From assembly GCF_034676545.1 (NCBI RefSeq), contig NZ_JAUCBZ010000015.1:1829001-1893000 (forward strand): a stretch of 64,000 nt of DNA, given 5' to 3'. The position numbers and the translations under genes are program-made. This document shows positions 8,632 through 17,039 of this stretch, one piece after another (position 1 is the stretch's first letter; each line of letters starts with the position of its first letter). This stretch comes from Pararhodobacter sp. (GTDB lineage: Bacteria > Pseudomonadota > Alphaproteobacteria > Rhodobacterales > Rhodobacteraceae). The notes beneath the pieces are model-generated. The model was not told where the DNA came from. It saw nothing but the letters and a program-made list of their open reading frames with translations, and made no database searches.

Positions 8632-9587
8632 TGAAGCTGTTCATCTCGCGGCCCTTGCCCGAGCCCGTGCTTGTTGCCGCGCGGGCCGCGTTCGACGTGA
8701 CGGTGCGCGCCTCGAACGCGCCGTTGACCGCGGCCGAGATGCACGAGGCGCTGATGGGGTATGATGTGGTGCTGCCGACCCTGGGCGATCTGTTCAAAGC
8801 GCCGGTCTTTGCCGCGTGCCCGGCCCCGCGCGCCAAAATGCTGGCGAATTTCGGTGTCGGCTACAACCATATTGATGTCGCCGCGGCCAAGGCGGCCGGA
8901 TTGCAGGTGTCGAACACGCCCGGCGCGGTGACCGATGCGACCGCCGATATCGCCATGACGCTGATCTTGATGAGCGCGCGCCGGGCCTCGGAGGGCGAGC
9001 GGATGCTGCGCGCCGGGCAGTGGCAGGGCTGGCATCCGACGCAGATGCTGGGGATGCATCTGGGCGGCAAGACGCTGGGCATTGTCGGCATGGGGCGGAT
9101 CGGGCAGGCGATTGCGAGACGCGCACATTTCGGCTTTGGCATGGCGATCCGCTATCATGCCCGCACCGAACGCACGATCGACGGCCTGCCGGATGCATGC
9201 GGCACGACCGATCTTCATACGCTTCTGGCGCAATCGGATGTGGTGGTGATCGCCGTGCCTGCGACGCCGGAAACCCATCATCTGATCGACGCCGCCGCGC
9301 TGCGCGCGATGCAACCCCACGCGCATCTGATCAACATTGCGCGCGGTGATATCGTGGCCGAGAAGGCCATGATCGCGGCGCTTGAGCAGGGGCAGATCGC
9401 CGGGGCGGGCCTTGATGTCTACGAATTTGAACCCAAGGTGCCGCCCGCGCTGATCGCGCTGGAAAACGTGGTCTTGCTGCCGCATCTGGGCACTGCCGCC
9501 TTGGAGGTGCGCACCCAGATGGGCCTGATGGCGGTCGAGAATGCGGTGGCGTTCAAGCTTGGCAAAACCCCGCCAAACCGTGTCTGA
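8631..9587 (+). CDS. D-isomer-specific 2-hydroxyacid dehydrogenase (glyoxylate/hydroxypyruvate reductase type)
   Basis: This 318-residue NAD(P)-dependent dehydrogenase reduces a 2-oxoacid such as glyoxylate or hydroxypyruvate. The NAD-binding motif GIVGMGRIGQAIARR lies at about residues 147-161, the substrate-binding region FGVGYNHIDVAAAKAAGL near 76, and the family signature with LINIARGDIVAEKAM near 232. The catalytic His is in LPHLGTAA near 281. The ATG at 8631 overlaps the csaA stop; a GTG two codons upstream is possible. Substrate choice cannot be read from sequence, so glyoxylate reductase is the likeliest call, not a certain one. Confidence 0.88.
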   Translation: MKLFISRPLPEPVLVAARAAFDVTVRASNAPLTAAEMHEALMGYDVVLPTLGDLFKAPVFAACPAPRAKMLANFGVGYNHIDVAAAKAAGLQVSNTPGAVTDATADIAMTLILMSARRASEGERMLRAGQWQGWHPTQMLGMHLGGKTLGIVGMGRIGQAIARRAHFGFGMAIRYHARTERTIDGLPDACGTTDLHTLLAQSDVVVIAVPATPETHHLIDAAALRAMQPHAHLINIARGDIVAEKAMIAALEQGQIAGAGLDVYEFEPKVPPALIALENVVLLPHLGTAALEVRTQMGLMAVENAVAFKLGKTPPNRV

Positions 9588-9667
9588 GGCGCGGCGGCTG
9601 CGGCGATGTCGCCTCTGGAAATTCCGCCCGGCTGCCGCTATCTTGATCTTAACCCAAGGAGCGCCCC

Positions 9668-10021
9668 ATGACCCATGATGCCCCCGATCATTTCGAGCCC
9701 ACGCCAGAGGGTCTGCCAAAGCTGGTCAAGCTGTACTTTGTGCAGGTGGCGATTGGCTTTGCGCTGTCGGCGGTGTTCGTGGCCCTCTTGCTGGGCTTCA
9801 ACGTCGCCAACCTGCGCGGCCTGATGATGTCCACGCAAGGCGGCTATATCGCGGCGGGGCTGTTGTTCTTCTTTAACGGTCTGGTCTTTGCCGGCGTGCA
9901 ATTCGCGATCACCATCATGCGGATGGCCGCGCCCGAGGACAAAGGTCCGCGCGGTGGACGCCGCGCGCCACAGGCCACAAACACACCCGTGCGGGTGCGT
10001 GCGGCCGCTGGGCGGCACTGA
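9668..10021 (+). CDS. Hypothetical two-helix membrane protein
   Basis: This 117-residue protein has two hydrophobic spans at about residues 20-42 (VAIGFALSAVFVALLLGF) and 60-84 (AAGLLFFFNGLVFAGVQFAI), with an acidic N-terminus and a basic, Arg-rich C-terminal tail that should face the cytoplasm. AAGGAGCG precedes the ATG. I do not recognise a named family. It lies alone between the dehydrogenase gene and the 6S RNA candidate. Confidence 0.7.
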   Translation: MTHDAPDHFEPTPEGLPKLVKLYFVQVAIGFALSAVFVALLLGFNVANLRGLMMSTQGGYIAAGLLFFFNGLVFAGVQFAITIMRMAAPEDKGPRGGRRAPQATNTPVRVRAAAGRH

Positions 10022-10027
10022 GAAGAA

Positions 10028-10196
10028 AAGTGGCGGGCCCGCAGCAGCCGTTTCGGGCGTGAATTTCCCGAGAGCCTGTTTTAACAGGTGGGCGCCAGAT
10101 ACCAAGGCCAGGACCCTGGAAGAGCCAGCTCCCTCGGAAGTGCTTATCGGCCACTGGAAAAGGGCCGTCCACGAGAAGAGCAGAACCCGCCACCGC
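10028..10196 (+). ncRNA. ssrS: 6S RNA candidate
   Basis: The gap between the membrane protein and mmcB holds a structured stretch closed by an eight-base helix: GTGGCGGG at 10030-10037 pairs with CCCGCCAC at 10186-10193. The length of about 165 bases, the terminal helix and the 3' segment GGGCCGTCCACGAGAAG resemble 6S RNA, in which the related GGTCCGTCCGAGAAG is conserved in enterobacteria. 6S RNA binds the housekeeping sigma-RNA polymerase holoenzyme and damps transcription in stationary phase. There is no open reading frame with a ribosome site here. The call rests on pattern memory; a covariance search would settle it. Confidence 0.65.
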
Positions 10197-10283
10197 TCAA
10201 GATAGGCCCGCCGCGCGCGCCATTCAAGAGGTGTTCCGAGGATGAGATCGCATCGGGCCAAATTCGGCCTTGCGCGGGCGTTT

Positions 10284-10298
10284 GTTCCCTGTTTATTC
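10284..10298 (+). promoter_or_regulatory. Near-consensus LexA (SOS) box upstream of mmcB
   Basis: GTTC-CCTGTTT-ATTC matches the alphaproteobacterial GTTC-N7-GTTC box except for one base. It lies 43 bases before the mmcB start. MmcB is SOS-regulated in Caulobacter, which supports a real operator. Confidence 0.5.
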
Positions 10299-10340
10299 TC
10301 ATGGGGCGGCATCGGGGTGATGCCCCGTGCCGGCGTTTGA

Positions 10341-10826
10341 TTGCGGGCATGGTTTGTCAGCAGGCACGATATCGAACACGAGGCGCGTTTGGATACCCAA
10401 GGCACATTGCAAGCCGGTCAGCGACTGGCGCGCGGCGTTTGCCGCCTGCTGCGCAGCCATGATTTCGCGACACTCGACGAGGTCACACCCATCGCCGGCC
10501 TGCGTGTCGACGTGATGGGCCTGGGACCAAAGGGCGAGATCTGGGTGGTTGAATGCAAGTCGTGCCGGGCGGATTTCACCTCGGACCACAAATGGCAGGG
10601 CTATCTCGACTGGTGCGACCGCTTCTTTTGGGCCGTTCCTGCCGAGTTCCCAACCGAAATCCTGCCAGCGGAAACCGGATTGATTGTTGCCGATGACTAT
10701 TTTGGCGATGTCATCACCATGGCACCCCTGCAGCCGCTCGCCGCGGCGCGCCGCAAGGTGCTGACGGTGAAATTCGCGCGCATGGCGGCCCTGCGCCATC
10801 ATGCCATGCGCGACCCGCGGCCTTGA
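10341..10826 (+). CDS. mmcB: MmcB-family DNA repair putative endonuclease
   Basis: MmcB proteins (DUF321) give resistance to mitomycin C and related damage in Caulobacter and belong to the PD-(D/E)XK nuclease superfamily. Here the core is clear: LRVDVMGLGPKGEIWVVECK gives the D and E-x-K residues at about 55-73, followed by the family's KWQGYLDWCDRFFWAV near 83. The start is uncertain: a TTG at 10341 gives 161 residues and another TTG at 10389 gives 145, closer to the conserved region. A near-consensus LexA box lies just upstream. The gene is convergent with the cytochrome c gene. Confidence 0.85.
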   Translation: MRAWFVSRHDIEHEARLDTQGTLQAGQRLARGVCRLLRSHDFATLDEVTPIAGLRVDVMGLGPKGEIWVVECKSCRADFTSDHKWQGYLDWCDRFFWAVPAEFPTEILPAETGLIVADDYFGDVITMAPLQPLAAARRKVLTVKFARMAALRHHAMRDPRP

Positions 10827-10882
10827 ACAAAGGCAAACGCCCCACCAGAATGGCGGGGCGGATGTTGTCGAGGCGATCGGCC

Positions 10883-11311
10883 TTATTCAGCGGGCGCAAG
10901 GCTTTCCAGATAGGCGTACATATCTTCAGCCCCCGAACGCAGACGGAAGTTCATGGCCGAGCGCACGCTATCGTCGTCCAAATGGTGGCGCAGGAATTCG
11001 GTCGTATCTGTCATGTATTCGACAAACAGTTCTTCGGTCCAAACCGCACCGGTCGCACCATAGCGGGCCAACGGTTCGCTGTAGTTGAAGTCTTCGACCG
11101 ACGCCACGGCGCGGCCAGCAACGCCATACAGATTCGGGCCGGTGCGTCCGCCACGCTGGATGACAGTACCATCATCAGCGGTAATCCCGTGGCAGCTGCG
11201 GCATCCACGCCAATCCCGCTCACCGGCGGCAGCGTCACCGGCGAAGGCGGTGGTTGCCGAAAAGCCCATCGTCAAGGCGGTCAATGCGGAAAGAGCGACT
11301 GTTTTCATCAT
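10883..11311 (-). CDS. Periplasmic c-type cytochrome (class I)
   Basis: This 142-residue protein has a signal peptide cleaved after about residue 24 (ATTAFA-GD). The heme attachment site CRSCH lies at about residues 37-41, and a likely Met axial ligand sits in SVRSAMNFRL near 122. It should carry electrons in the periplasm. A double ATG leaves the first residue uncertain by one. It is monocistronic and convergent with mmcB; a hairpin of CGCCCC and GGGGCG arms at 10838-10860 lies between them. Its partner oxidase or dehydrogenase is not in the window. Confidence 0.85.
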   Translation of the reverse strand: MMKTVALSALTALTMGFSATTAFAGDAAAGERDWRGCRSCHGITADDGTVIQRGGRTGPNLYGVAGRAVASVEDFNYSEPLARYGATGAVWTEELFVEYMTDTTEFLRHHLDDDSVRSAMNFRLRSGAEDMYAYLESLAPAE

Positions 11312-11435
11312 GTTGCAAACTCTCTGTTTATGCGGGAATGCTGCGTCCCACGGATAGATATATCCAGCATGTCAGATCATTTTATGTTGTTTTCGAGGGA
11401 TGGTCCAGAGAATGCAGCGATTTGTCACAGGCTGT

Positions 11436-12290
11436 TCAGGGTTTCAGGCGATATCCGCGCTTCAACCAGACCCAGGACAGAAGGCACAACGCCAGCGTAG
11501 TCCCCAGAGTGACGGTCAGCCCCAGCACCGGATCGCTGTCGGACCGGCCAAGATAGCCATAACGCGCGCCGTCGATCAGATAGAAGATCGGGTTGGCGTG
11601 GCTGATGGCGCGCATCAACGGGGGCAGGGCCTCGAGTGTGTAGAACGTGCCCGACAGAAAGGACAGCGGCGTCACCACGAAATTGGTGATGGCGGCAATC
11701 TGGTCGAATTTTTGCGACAGGATGCCCGCGGCAATGCCCAGAGCGCCCAACATGCAGGATCCGATCAGCAAGATCACAAAAAGCCAGAGCGGGTTCGCGG
11801 GCCAAAGGCCAAGCGCCAGACCGGTGCCAAGAATGATCACCACGGCCACCAGCAGGCCACGCGCCACGCCACCGGCCAGAAAACCCACCACCAGTTCCGC
11901 AGGGGACAGCGGTGGCATCAGCGTATCGACGATATTGCCCATCACCTTGGCCCCGACAATCGACGAGGCGGTATTGGCAAAGGCATTCTGGATGACCGAC
12001 ATCATCATGATGCCCGGCGCGAGAAAGGCAATGAAGGGCACGCCCATCACCGGACCGCGGGTGGCGCCCAAGGCCAGCGTGAACACCGCCAGAAACAAAC
12101 CGGCAGTGACCAGGGGGGCGGCCACGGTTTGCTGCCAGACGGCCATGAAACGGCGGGTCTCGCGCGCGGCGAGGGTCCACAGACCCAACCAGTTGACCCG
12201 GCCAAATCGGCGCGCCCCCATCGCCTGATGCGGCGCGCCGACCTGCCGCAGAGAGGTGCCGTCGGGGGCGGGTTGATGGGTCACGGTCAT
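11436..12290 (-). CDS. ABC-2 type transporter permease
   Basis: This 284-residue inner-membrane protein has about six hydrophobic spans and the ABC-2 family features: an amphipathic N-terminal region (LWTLAARETRRFMAVW), then FLAPGIMMMSVIQNAF, and the C-terminal LSGTFYTLEALPPLMRAISH with NPIFYLIDGARYGYLG. It resembles NodJ/YadH-type exporter permeases. The ATG at 12290 was chosen because the family N-terminus begins there; the frame runs further upstream across the gcrA region without support. No ATPase gene is adjacent on either side, so the partner must be encoded elsewhere. It is divergent from gcrA. Confidence 0.85.
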   Translation of the reverse strand: MTVTHQPAPDGTSLRQVGAPHQAMGARRFGRVNWLGLWTLAARETRRFMAVWQQTVAAPLVTAGLFLAVFTLALGATRGPVMGVPFIAFLAPGIMMMSVIQNAFANTASSIVGAKVMGNIVDTLMPPLSPAELVVGFLAGGVARGLLVAVVIILGTGLALGLWPANPLWLFVILLIGSCMLGALGIAAGILSQKFDQIAAITNFVVTPLSFLSGTFYTLEALPPLMRAISHANPIFYLIDGARYGYLGRSDSDPVLGLTVTLGTTLALCLLSWVWLKRGYRLKP

Positions 12291-12417
12291 GCGGACTTCT
12301 CCATGCTGGGCATTGCCTTCGGTGCGCACCGCTTGTATCTCAGCGTGTCCCCGATACAATAGGGGGAAATGACACACAGGGTCCGATTGGCGGACCCCTT
12401 CTTGCGGAGCACCAAGC

Positions 12418-13077
12418 ATGTCCTGGACCGACGATCGGGTCGAATTGCTCAAAACCATGTGGGCCGAAGGCAAATCGGCCTCGCAGATCGCCAAGGAATT
12501 GGGGTCTGTCACGCGCAATGCCGTGATCGGCAAAGTACACCGGCTTGGTTTGTCGAGCCGAGGAACCGACAGTTCCGGCAAGGCCGAGGTGAAAGCCGCC
12601 GCCGAGGCTCCGGCGGCTGCCGCCCCTGCCAAGGCCGAAGCCCCCGCGCCAAAGCCTGCGCCGAAAGCACCCGAGGCAGAACCGGCCGCGCCCGAGCCCG
12701 CGCCCGCGCCGCAGGCCGCAGCGCCCGTGTCGACCCGAGAGCCAGCCCCCGCCGCACCGACGCCGCCGCCCGCGAATGTCACAGTGATTACCGGGCGTCG
12801 CCCGATCGTTCCGGCAGGGCAACCCCTGCCGCCTCAACCCTCGGCCAATGAGATTTCCGCGGAAACACTGGCCAGCGTGCGCGAAGTCGAGAAGACCGCG
12901 AAAAAGCTGCATCTGATGGAATTGACCGAGCGCACCTGCAAATGGCCGATCGGCGACCCGGCGACGGAAGAATTCTGGTTCTGTGGATTGCCGTCGGTTG
13001 CGGGAAAGCCCTATTGCGAGGCGCATGTCTCGGTGGCATTCCAGCCGATGCAAAGCCGCCGCGACCGTCGCCGTTGA
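12418..13077 (+). CDS. gcrA: GcrA cell cycle regulator
   Basis: GcrA binds the sigma-70 RNA polymerase holoenzyme and methylated GANTC sites to control division and cell-cycle genes in alphaproteobacteria. The N-terminal helix-turn-helix begins MSWTDDRVELLKTMWAEGK and continues KELGSVTRNAVIGKVHRLGL, as in the family. An Ala/Pro-rich linker spans about residues 60-130 and is longer than in Caulobacter GcrA, making the protein 219 residues. The conserved C-terminal sigma-binding part contains TCKWPIGDP and FWFCGLPSVAGKPYCEAH. A GGAG ribosome site precedes the ATG. Its target sites are dense upstream of mraZ in this window. Confidence 0.95.
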   Translation: MSWTDDRVELLKTMWAEGKSASQIAKELGSVTRNAVIGKVHRLGLSSRGTDSSGKAEVKAAAEAPAAAAPAKAEAPAPKPAPKAPEAEPAAPEPAPAPQAAAPVSTREPAPAAPTPPPANVTVITGRRPIVPAGQPLPPQPSANEISAETLASVREVEKTAKKLHLMELTERTCKWPIGDPATEEFWFCGLPSVAGKPYCEAHVSVAFQPMQSRRDRRR

Positions 13078-13123
13078 GCCTTGTGTTGTTAAACTGAGCC
13101 GCGATGCGCGGCAGGTTTCCTGA

Positions 13124-13210
13124 GCGCCGCCTTCGGGCGGCGCGTGTGTTGAGGGCTCTGCCCTCGCCGCCGTTGGCGGCTCACCCGGGATATTTGGAGA
13201 ACGAAGACGT
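13124..13210 (+). repeat. Triple-hairpin intergenic repeat of Rhodobacterales type
   Basis: Three perfect hairpins follow each other after gcrA: GCGCCGCC-ttcg-GGCGGCGC at 13124-13143, GAGGGC-tct-GCCCTC at 13151-13165 and GCCGCC-gtt-GGCGGC at 13166-13180, then tcacccgggatatttggag. The tail resembles a repeated extragenic element I recall from many Rhodobacteraceae genomes. The first hairpin may also end the gcrA transcript. Confidence 0.55.
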
Positions 13211-13223
13211 GCCGGGTGGTGTG

Positions 13224-14843
13224 TCAGCCGCCGTGAGTTTCCGACCAGTCATCAAGCGCGCGGCGCACGGCGCGGATCAGCACGTTGCGCGATTTTTCGT
13301 CGGTTGTGGTGCTGAGTGATTCGTTCAGGTCGAGGAACAGTTTCGACACGTCATTGTGCCAATCCAGCCGGCCAACCTGTTCCGGGCGGATGCGGGGCTC
13401 TGCGGCTTGGGTATTGGCGCGCGGCCCGGCAGGGGTAAGGTCGAAGCCTTCGTCCAGAACCGGGCGCAGCACCGGGGTCTCGGCGAGGCGTGGCGCGATG
13501 CGGGCGGCGAGGGCTTCCATCGGGGGTTCTTCGCCATGGGTGAGAAACAAGGCGCCGGAGATCGGGCCTCGGGCGGCGATCCAGGCGTCGAGTTCGGGAC
13601 CGTCGGCATGGCCCGAGTAAAGGTCAATGCTGCGCAAGCGGGCCCGGACATCGTAGGTATCCCCCTGAATCCGCACGATTCTTGCGCCATCTTGCAAGAT
13701 GCGACCCAGCGTGCCGTTGGCCTGATAGCCGACGAACAGCACCGTCGCGGCATCCTGCCAGAGCCAGCGTTTCAGTCGATGCCGGATGCGACCCGCTTCG
13801 CACATGCCTGACGCGGCGATGATGATGTGGAAGCCGGTCACATAGTCCAGCGCCTTGCTGTCCTCGACGTCATGCGTGAAGTTGAGTTGCGGCGCGTGGA
13901 GGGCGCGGTCGAAGGCGGGGCCGTTCTCAAGCGACCTGCTGTGACGGTGAAACACCTCGGTGGCGCGCGAGGCCATCGGGCTGTCCACATAGATCGGAAT
14001 TTCGGGCAGGTCGCCGTCCGCCATCAGGCGGGTCAGGTCGGAGATCAGCTCTTGGGCGCGCTCGACCGCAAAGGAGGGGATCAGCAGGACTCCATCGGGG
14101 CGCATGGCGGCCTTGACCTCGTCGCGCAAGAGGAGGCGGCGCATGTCAACCGAGGCGGACGGGCGGTCGGTGCCGCCATAGGTGCTTTCGCAGATCAGAT
14201 AATCGACACCCGAGGGTCCCTCGGGGTCTGGATGCAGCAGCTTGTAGGCGGGGCCGATATCGCCGGAAAACAGCACGCGCATCGGTGTGTGATGGCCGGG
14301 GATCATCACCTCGAGTTCGACCGAGGCCGAGCCCAGCATATGCCCCGCATTCCACAGCCGGGCCTGAACGCCGGGCAGGACGGTGAACCAGTCGCCATAT
14401 CCGTGCCCGCGCATCTGGTTCAGGCAGCGTTTGACGTCGTTGTCATCATAGATCGGCGTGATATCTTGGTCTTGCCAGCGCGCACGGCGTCGGTTGAGAT
14501 GCCTGACCTCCATCGCCTGGATATGGGCGCTGTCGGGCAGCATCACGCCCGCCAGATCCGCGGTTGCGGCGGTGGCGTGAATCACGCCGTCAAAACCGTC
14601 ATGCACCAGTTTGGGCAACAGGCCCGAATGGTCGATATGGGCGTGGGTCAGGAGCACGGCGTCAATGGCGGAAGGTTTGAACGGAAAGGGCCGGTAATTC
14701 AGTTCTTTCTCGGTCTTCGAACCCTGGAACATGCCGCAGTCAATCAAGATGGTTCCGCTGGCTGTCTCAAGCCTGTGGCAAGATCCCGTCACCGCGCGCG
14801 CCGCGCCGTGAAAGGTCAGGCGTGGGAAAACCGGTTCGGCCAT
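13224..14843 (-). CDS. Metallo-beta-lactamase / beta-CASP family RNA-processing hydrolase
   Basis: This 539-residue protein combines an MBL fold with a beta-CASP insertion, as in CPSF73-like and YsH1-type ribonucleases. Zinc-binding motif THAHIDHSG lies at about residues 68-76, and VLFSGDIGP near 190 carries the conserved Asp. The beta-CASP region includes SMASRATEVFH-like sequence and IIAASGMCEAGRIRHRL near 345, and the terminal motif YSGHADGPEL near 413 includes the last conserved His. It probably cleaves RNA, but the substrate is unknown. The ATG at 14843 is preferred over a TTG at 14852. It follows gpt by a few bases in a fabI-gpt-MBL operon. Confidence 0.85.
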   Translation of the reverse strand: MAEPVFPRLTFHGAARAVTGSCHRLETASGTILIDCGMFQGSKTEKELNYRPFPFKPSAIDAVLLTHAHIDHSGLLPKLVHDGFDGVIHATAATADLAGVMLPDSAHIQAMEVRHLNRRRARWQDQDITPIYDDNDVKRCLNQMRGHGYGDWFTVLPGVQARLWNAGHMLGSASVELEVMIPGHHTPMRVLFSGDIGPAYKLLHPDPEGPSGVDYLICESTYGGTDRPSASVDMRRLLLRDEVKAAMRPDGVLLIPSFAVERAQELISDLTRLMADGDLPEIPIYVDSPMASRATEVFHRHSRSLENGPAFDRALHAPQLNFTHDVEDSKALDYVTGFHIIIAASGMCEAGRIRHRLKRWLWQDAATVLFVGYQANGTLGRILQDGARIVRIQGDTYDVRARLRSIDLYSGHADGPELDAWIAARGPISGALFLTHGEEPPMEALAARIAPRLAETPVLRPVLDEGFDLTPAGPRANTQAAEPRIRPEQVGRLDWHNDVSKLFLDLNESLSTTTDEKSRNVLIRAVRRALDDWSETHGG

Positions 14844-14848
14844 CCGGA

Positions 14849-15355
14849 TCAATCCGTTCCGCGGAAGGGCTCAACGTATTGCAGCGCCATGTCCCATGGA
14901 AAGAAGATCCAGGTGTCCTGGCTGACCTCGGTGATATAGGTTTCCACCAGTGGCTTGCCTTTGGGCTTGGCGTAGACCGTCGCGAAATGCGCTTTGGGAT
15001 AGAGCGACCGGACCAGTTCCAGGGTTTTTCCGGTGTCCACCAGATCATCGACGATCAACACGCCTTCGCCGCCATTTTCGATGATGTCAGGGTTCGGTGC
15101 CTTGAGCACATGCGCCTCGCGCTGCGTCTGTTTGTCGTAGCTTTTCACCGAGACAGTATCGACCACCCGGATATCCAACTCGCGCGCCACGATCATCGCC
15201 GGCGCCATGCCGCCGCGGGTAATGGCGACAACGGCGCGCCAGTTGCCATCATCGGGCCCGCGACCCTGCAAGCGCCACGCCAGGGCGCGCGCATCGCGGT
15301 GCAGTTGGTCCCAGCTGACATGAAAGCCGCGTTCATGGGGAAGGCGATCGGTCAT
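14849..15355 (-). CDS. gpt: Xanthine phosphoribosyltransferase
   Basis: Gpt salvages xanthine and guanine into nucleotides using PRPP at the inner face of the membrane. The 168-residue length matches the E. coli enzyme. The PRPP-binding motif VLIVDDLVDTGKT lies at about residues 100-112, and the VAITRGGMAPAMIVARELDI segment near 43 carries the diphosphate loop. The C-terminal WIFFPWD near 151 is the usual base-specificity tail. It sits three bases after fabI and just before the MBL gene on the minus strand. Confidence 0.93.
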   Translation of the reverse strand: MTDRLPHERGFHVSWDQLHRDARALAWRLQGRGPDDGNWRAVVAITRGGMAPAMIVARELDIRVVDTVSVKSYDKQTQREAHVLKAPNPDIIENGGEGVLIVDDLVDTGKTLELVRSLYPKAHFATVYAKPKGKPLVETYITEVSQDTWIFFPWDMALQYVEPFRGTD

Positions 15356-15358
15356 GGG

Positions 15359-16189
15359 TTACTCCTTGGCGCCGGGTTGATGAGTGACGGTGGCGATATC
15401 CGGCGCGTCGACGGCCTTCATGCCGACGACATGATAGCCTGCGTCAACGTGCAGGTTTTCGCCCGTGGTGCCGCTGCCAAGGTCGGACAGCAGATAGACG
15501 GCGGCCTTGCCGACTTCCTCTTGCGTCACGTTGCGGCGCAGCGGCGAGTTCAACTCGTTCCACTTCATGATGTAGCGGAAATCGCCAATGCCGCTGGCGG
15601 CCAGCGTCTTGATCGGCCCGGCGGAAATGGCATTCACGCGAATGCCGTCCTTGCCCAGATCCTCGGCGATGTATTTCACCGAGGCCTCCAGCGCGGCTTT
15701 GGCCACGCCCATCACGTTGTAATGCGGCATCACCTGCTCGGCACCGTAATAGGTCATCGTCAGCATGCTGCCACCCTTCGGCATCATGGCGGCGGCGCGC
15801 TGGGCGACGGCGGTGAAGGAATAGACCGAAATGTCCATCGTCATCATGAAATTGGCGTGCGAGGTGTCGACATAGCGACCGCGCAGCTCGTTTTTGTCCG
15901 AGAAGCCAATGGCGTGGACGATAAAGTCGATCTCGCTCCACAGGTCCTTGAGGCCCGCGAACAGGCTGTCGACCGAGGCCATGTCGGCCACGTCACATTC
16001 GAACAGGTGCGGTGTGCCAAGGCGCTCGGCCAGGGGCAGCACGCGCTTTTTCAACGCCTCGCCCTGATAGCTGAACGCCAGTTCCGCGCCATGCGACGCC
16101 AGCGCCTGCGCAATGCCCCAGGCGATGGACTTGTCGTTGGCGAGTCCCATGATCAGGCCTCGTTTGCCCTCCATTAGTCCTGCTGACAT
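15359..16189 (-). CDS. fabI: Enoyl-[acyl-carrier-protein] reductase (NADH)
   Basis: FabI performs the last reduction in each cycle of type II fatty acid synthesis and is the target of triclosan. The 276-residue protein begins with the family's GLIMGLANDKSIAWGIAQAL cofactor loop at about residues 11-30. The catalytic Tyr and Lys are in YNVMGVAK (Y-x6-K), near residues 158-165, with MTYYGAEQ ahead of it. The C-terminus reads GENLHVDAGYHVVGM, typical of FabI. It is the first gene of the fabI-gpt-MBL operon and is divergent from pdxH. Confidence 0.96.
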   Translation of the reverse strand: MSAGLMEGKRGLIMGLANDKSIAWGIAQALASHGAELAFSYQGEALKKRVLPLAERLGTPHLFECDVADMASVDSLFAGLKDLWSEIDFIVHAIGFSDKNELRGRYVDTSHANFMMTMDISVYSFTAVAQRAAAMMPKGGSMLTMTYYGAEQVMPHYNVMGVAKAALEASVKYIAEDLGKDGIRVNAISAGPIKTLAASGIGDFRYIMKWNELNSPLRRNVTQEEVGKAAVYLLSDLGSGTTGENLHVDAGYHVVGMKAVDAPDIATVTHQPGAKE

Positions 16190-16319
16190 CGTGCTCTCCG
16201 GAATTCATGAAATCTGTCTCAAGCATTAGGCCAAAGGTTACAGCGCATCAAGGGTGTGCGCTCTTGCAAGATACCGGGAAAACTTGCGAGGGTGTGGCGT
16301 GACAGTTGAGGGGGACCCC

Positions 16320-16943
16320 ATGACCAGTTCCGCAGACGCGCAGCAGCGCACCGGGATTTTTGCCGGCGACGATCCGTTTGCCATTGCCCGCTCTTGGCTT
16401 GCCGAAGCGGACGCGAGTGAACCCAACGACCCGAATGCCATAGCGCTGGCGACGGTGGATGCCGACGGCCTGCCCAATGTGCGCATGGTGTTGTTGAAAG
16501 AGATCGAAGACGCCGCGTTCGTTTTCTACACGAATTACAACAGCGCCAAGGGGCAGGAGATCGCGCAGTCGGGCAAGGCGGCGTTTGTGATGCACTGGAA
16601 ATCGCTGCGTCGGCAGGTTCGGGTGCGCGGCGTGGTCACCCGCGAGGACGGCCCGCAAGCCGATGCCTATTATGCCTCGAGGTCGCTGCAATCCCGGCTT
16701 GGCGCATGGGCGTCGGACCAGTCAAAACCATTGACGTCGCGTGGATCGCTCATGGCGGAGGTCGCGAAACTGGGTCTGAAACATGGAACAAATCCGCCAA
16801 GACCGCCATTTTGGGGCGGTTTTCGGATTGTACCACTGGAAATCGAGTTTTGGGCCGATGGCGCGTTCCGATTGCATGACCGTTTCCGCTTTCAGCGACG
16901 CGGAACCGGTGACCCGTGGCAAATAGCCCGCCTGAACCCGTGA
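16320..16943 (+). CDS. pdxH: Pyridoxamine 5'-phosphate oxidase
   Basis: PdxH oxidises pyridoxine or pyridoxamine phosphate to pyridoxal 5'-phosphate with FMN. The 207-residue protein contains the FMN and substrate motifs VRMVLLKEI near 58, FYTNYNSAKGQEI near 73 and the C-terminal signature FWADGAFRLHDRFRFQR near 180. The ATG at 16320 follows GAGGGGGACCCC, a strong ribosome site; in-frame upstream codons have no such site. It is divergent from fabI. Confidence 0.95.
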   Translation: MTSSADAQQRTGIFAGDDPFAIARSWLAEADASEPNDPNAIALATVDADGLPNVRMVLLKEIEDAAFVFYTNYNSAKGQEIAQSGKAAFVMHWKSLRRQVRVRGVVTREDGPQADAYYASRSLQSRLGAWASDQSKPLTSRGSLMAEVAKLGLKHGTNPPRPPFWGGFRIVPLEIEFWADGAFRLHDRFRFQRRGTGDPWQIARLNP

Positions 16944-17039
16944 AATTGGCGCTTCGTGAATTGTAACCGGGTGGGAAATGGTGCAAAATGCAACGAAGCA
17001 AACCGCCAAGGTTGATTTCGAATTGGGTTGGGACAGTCA

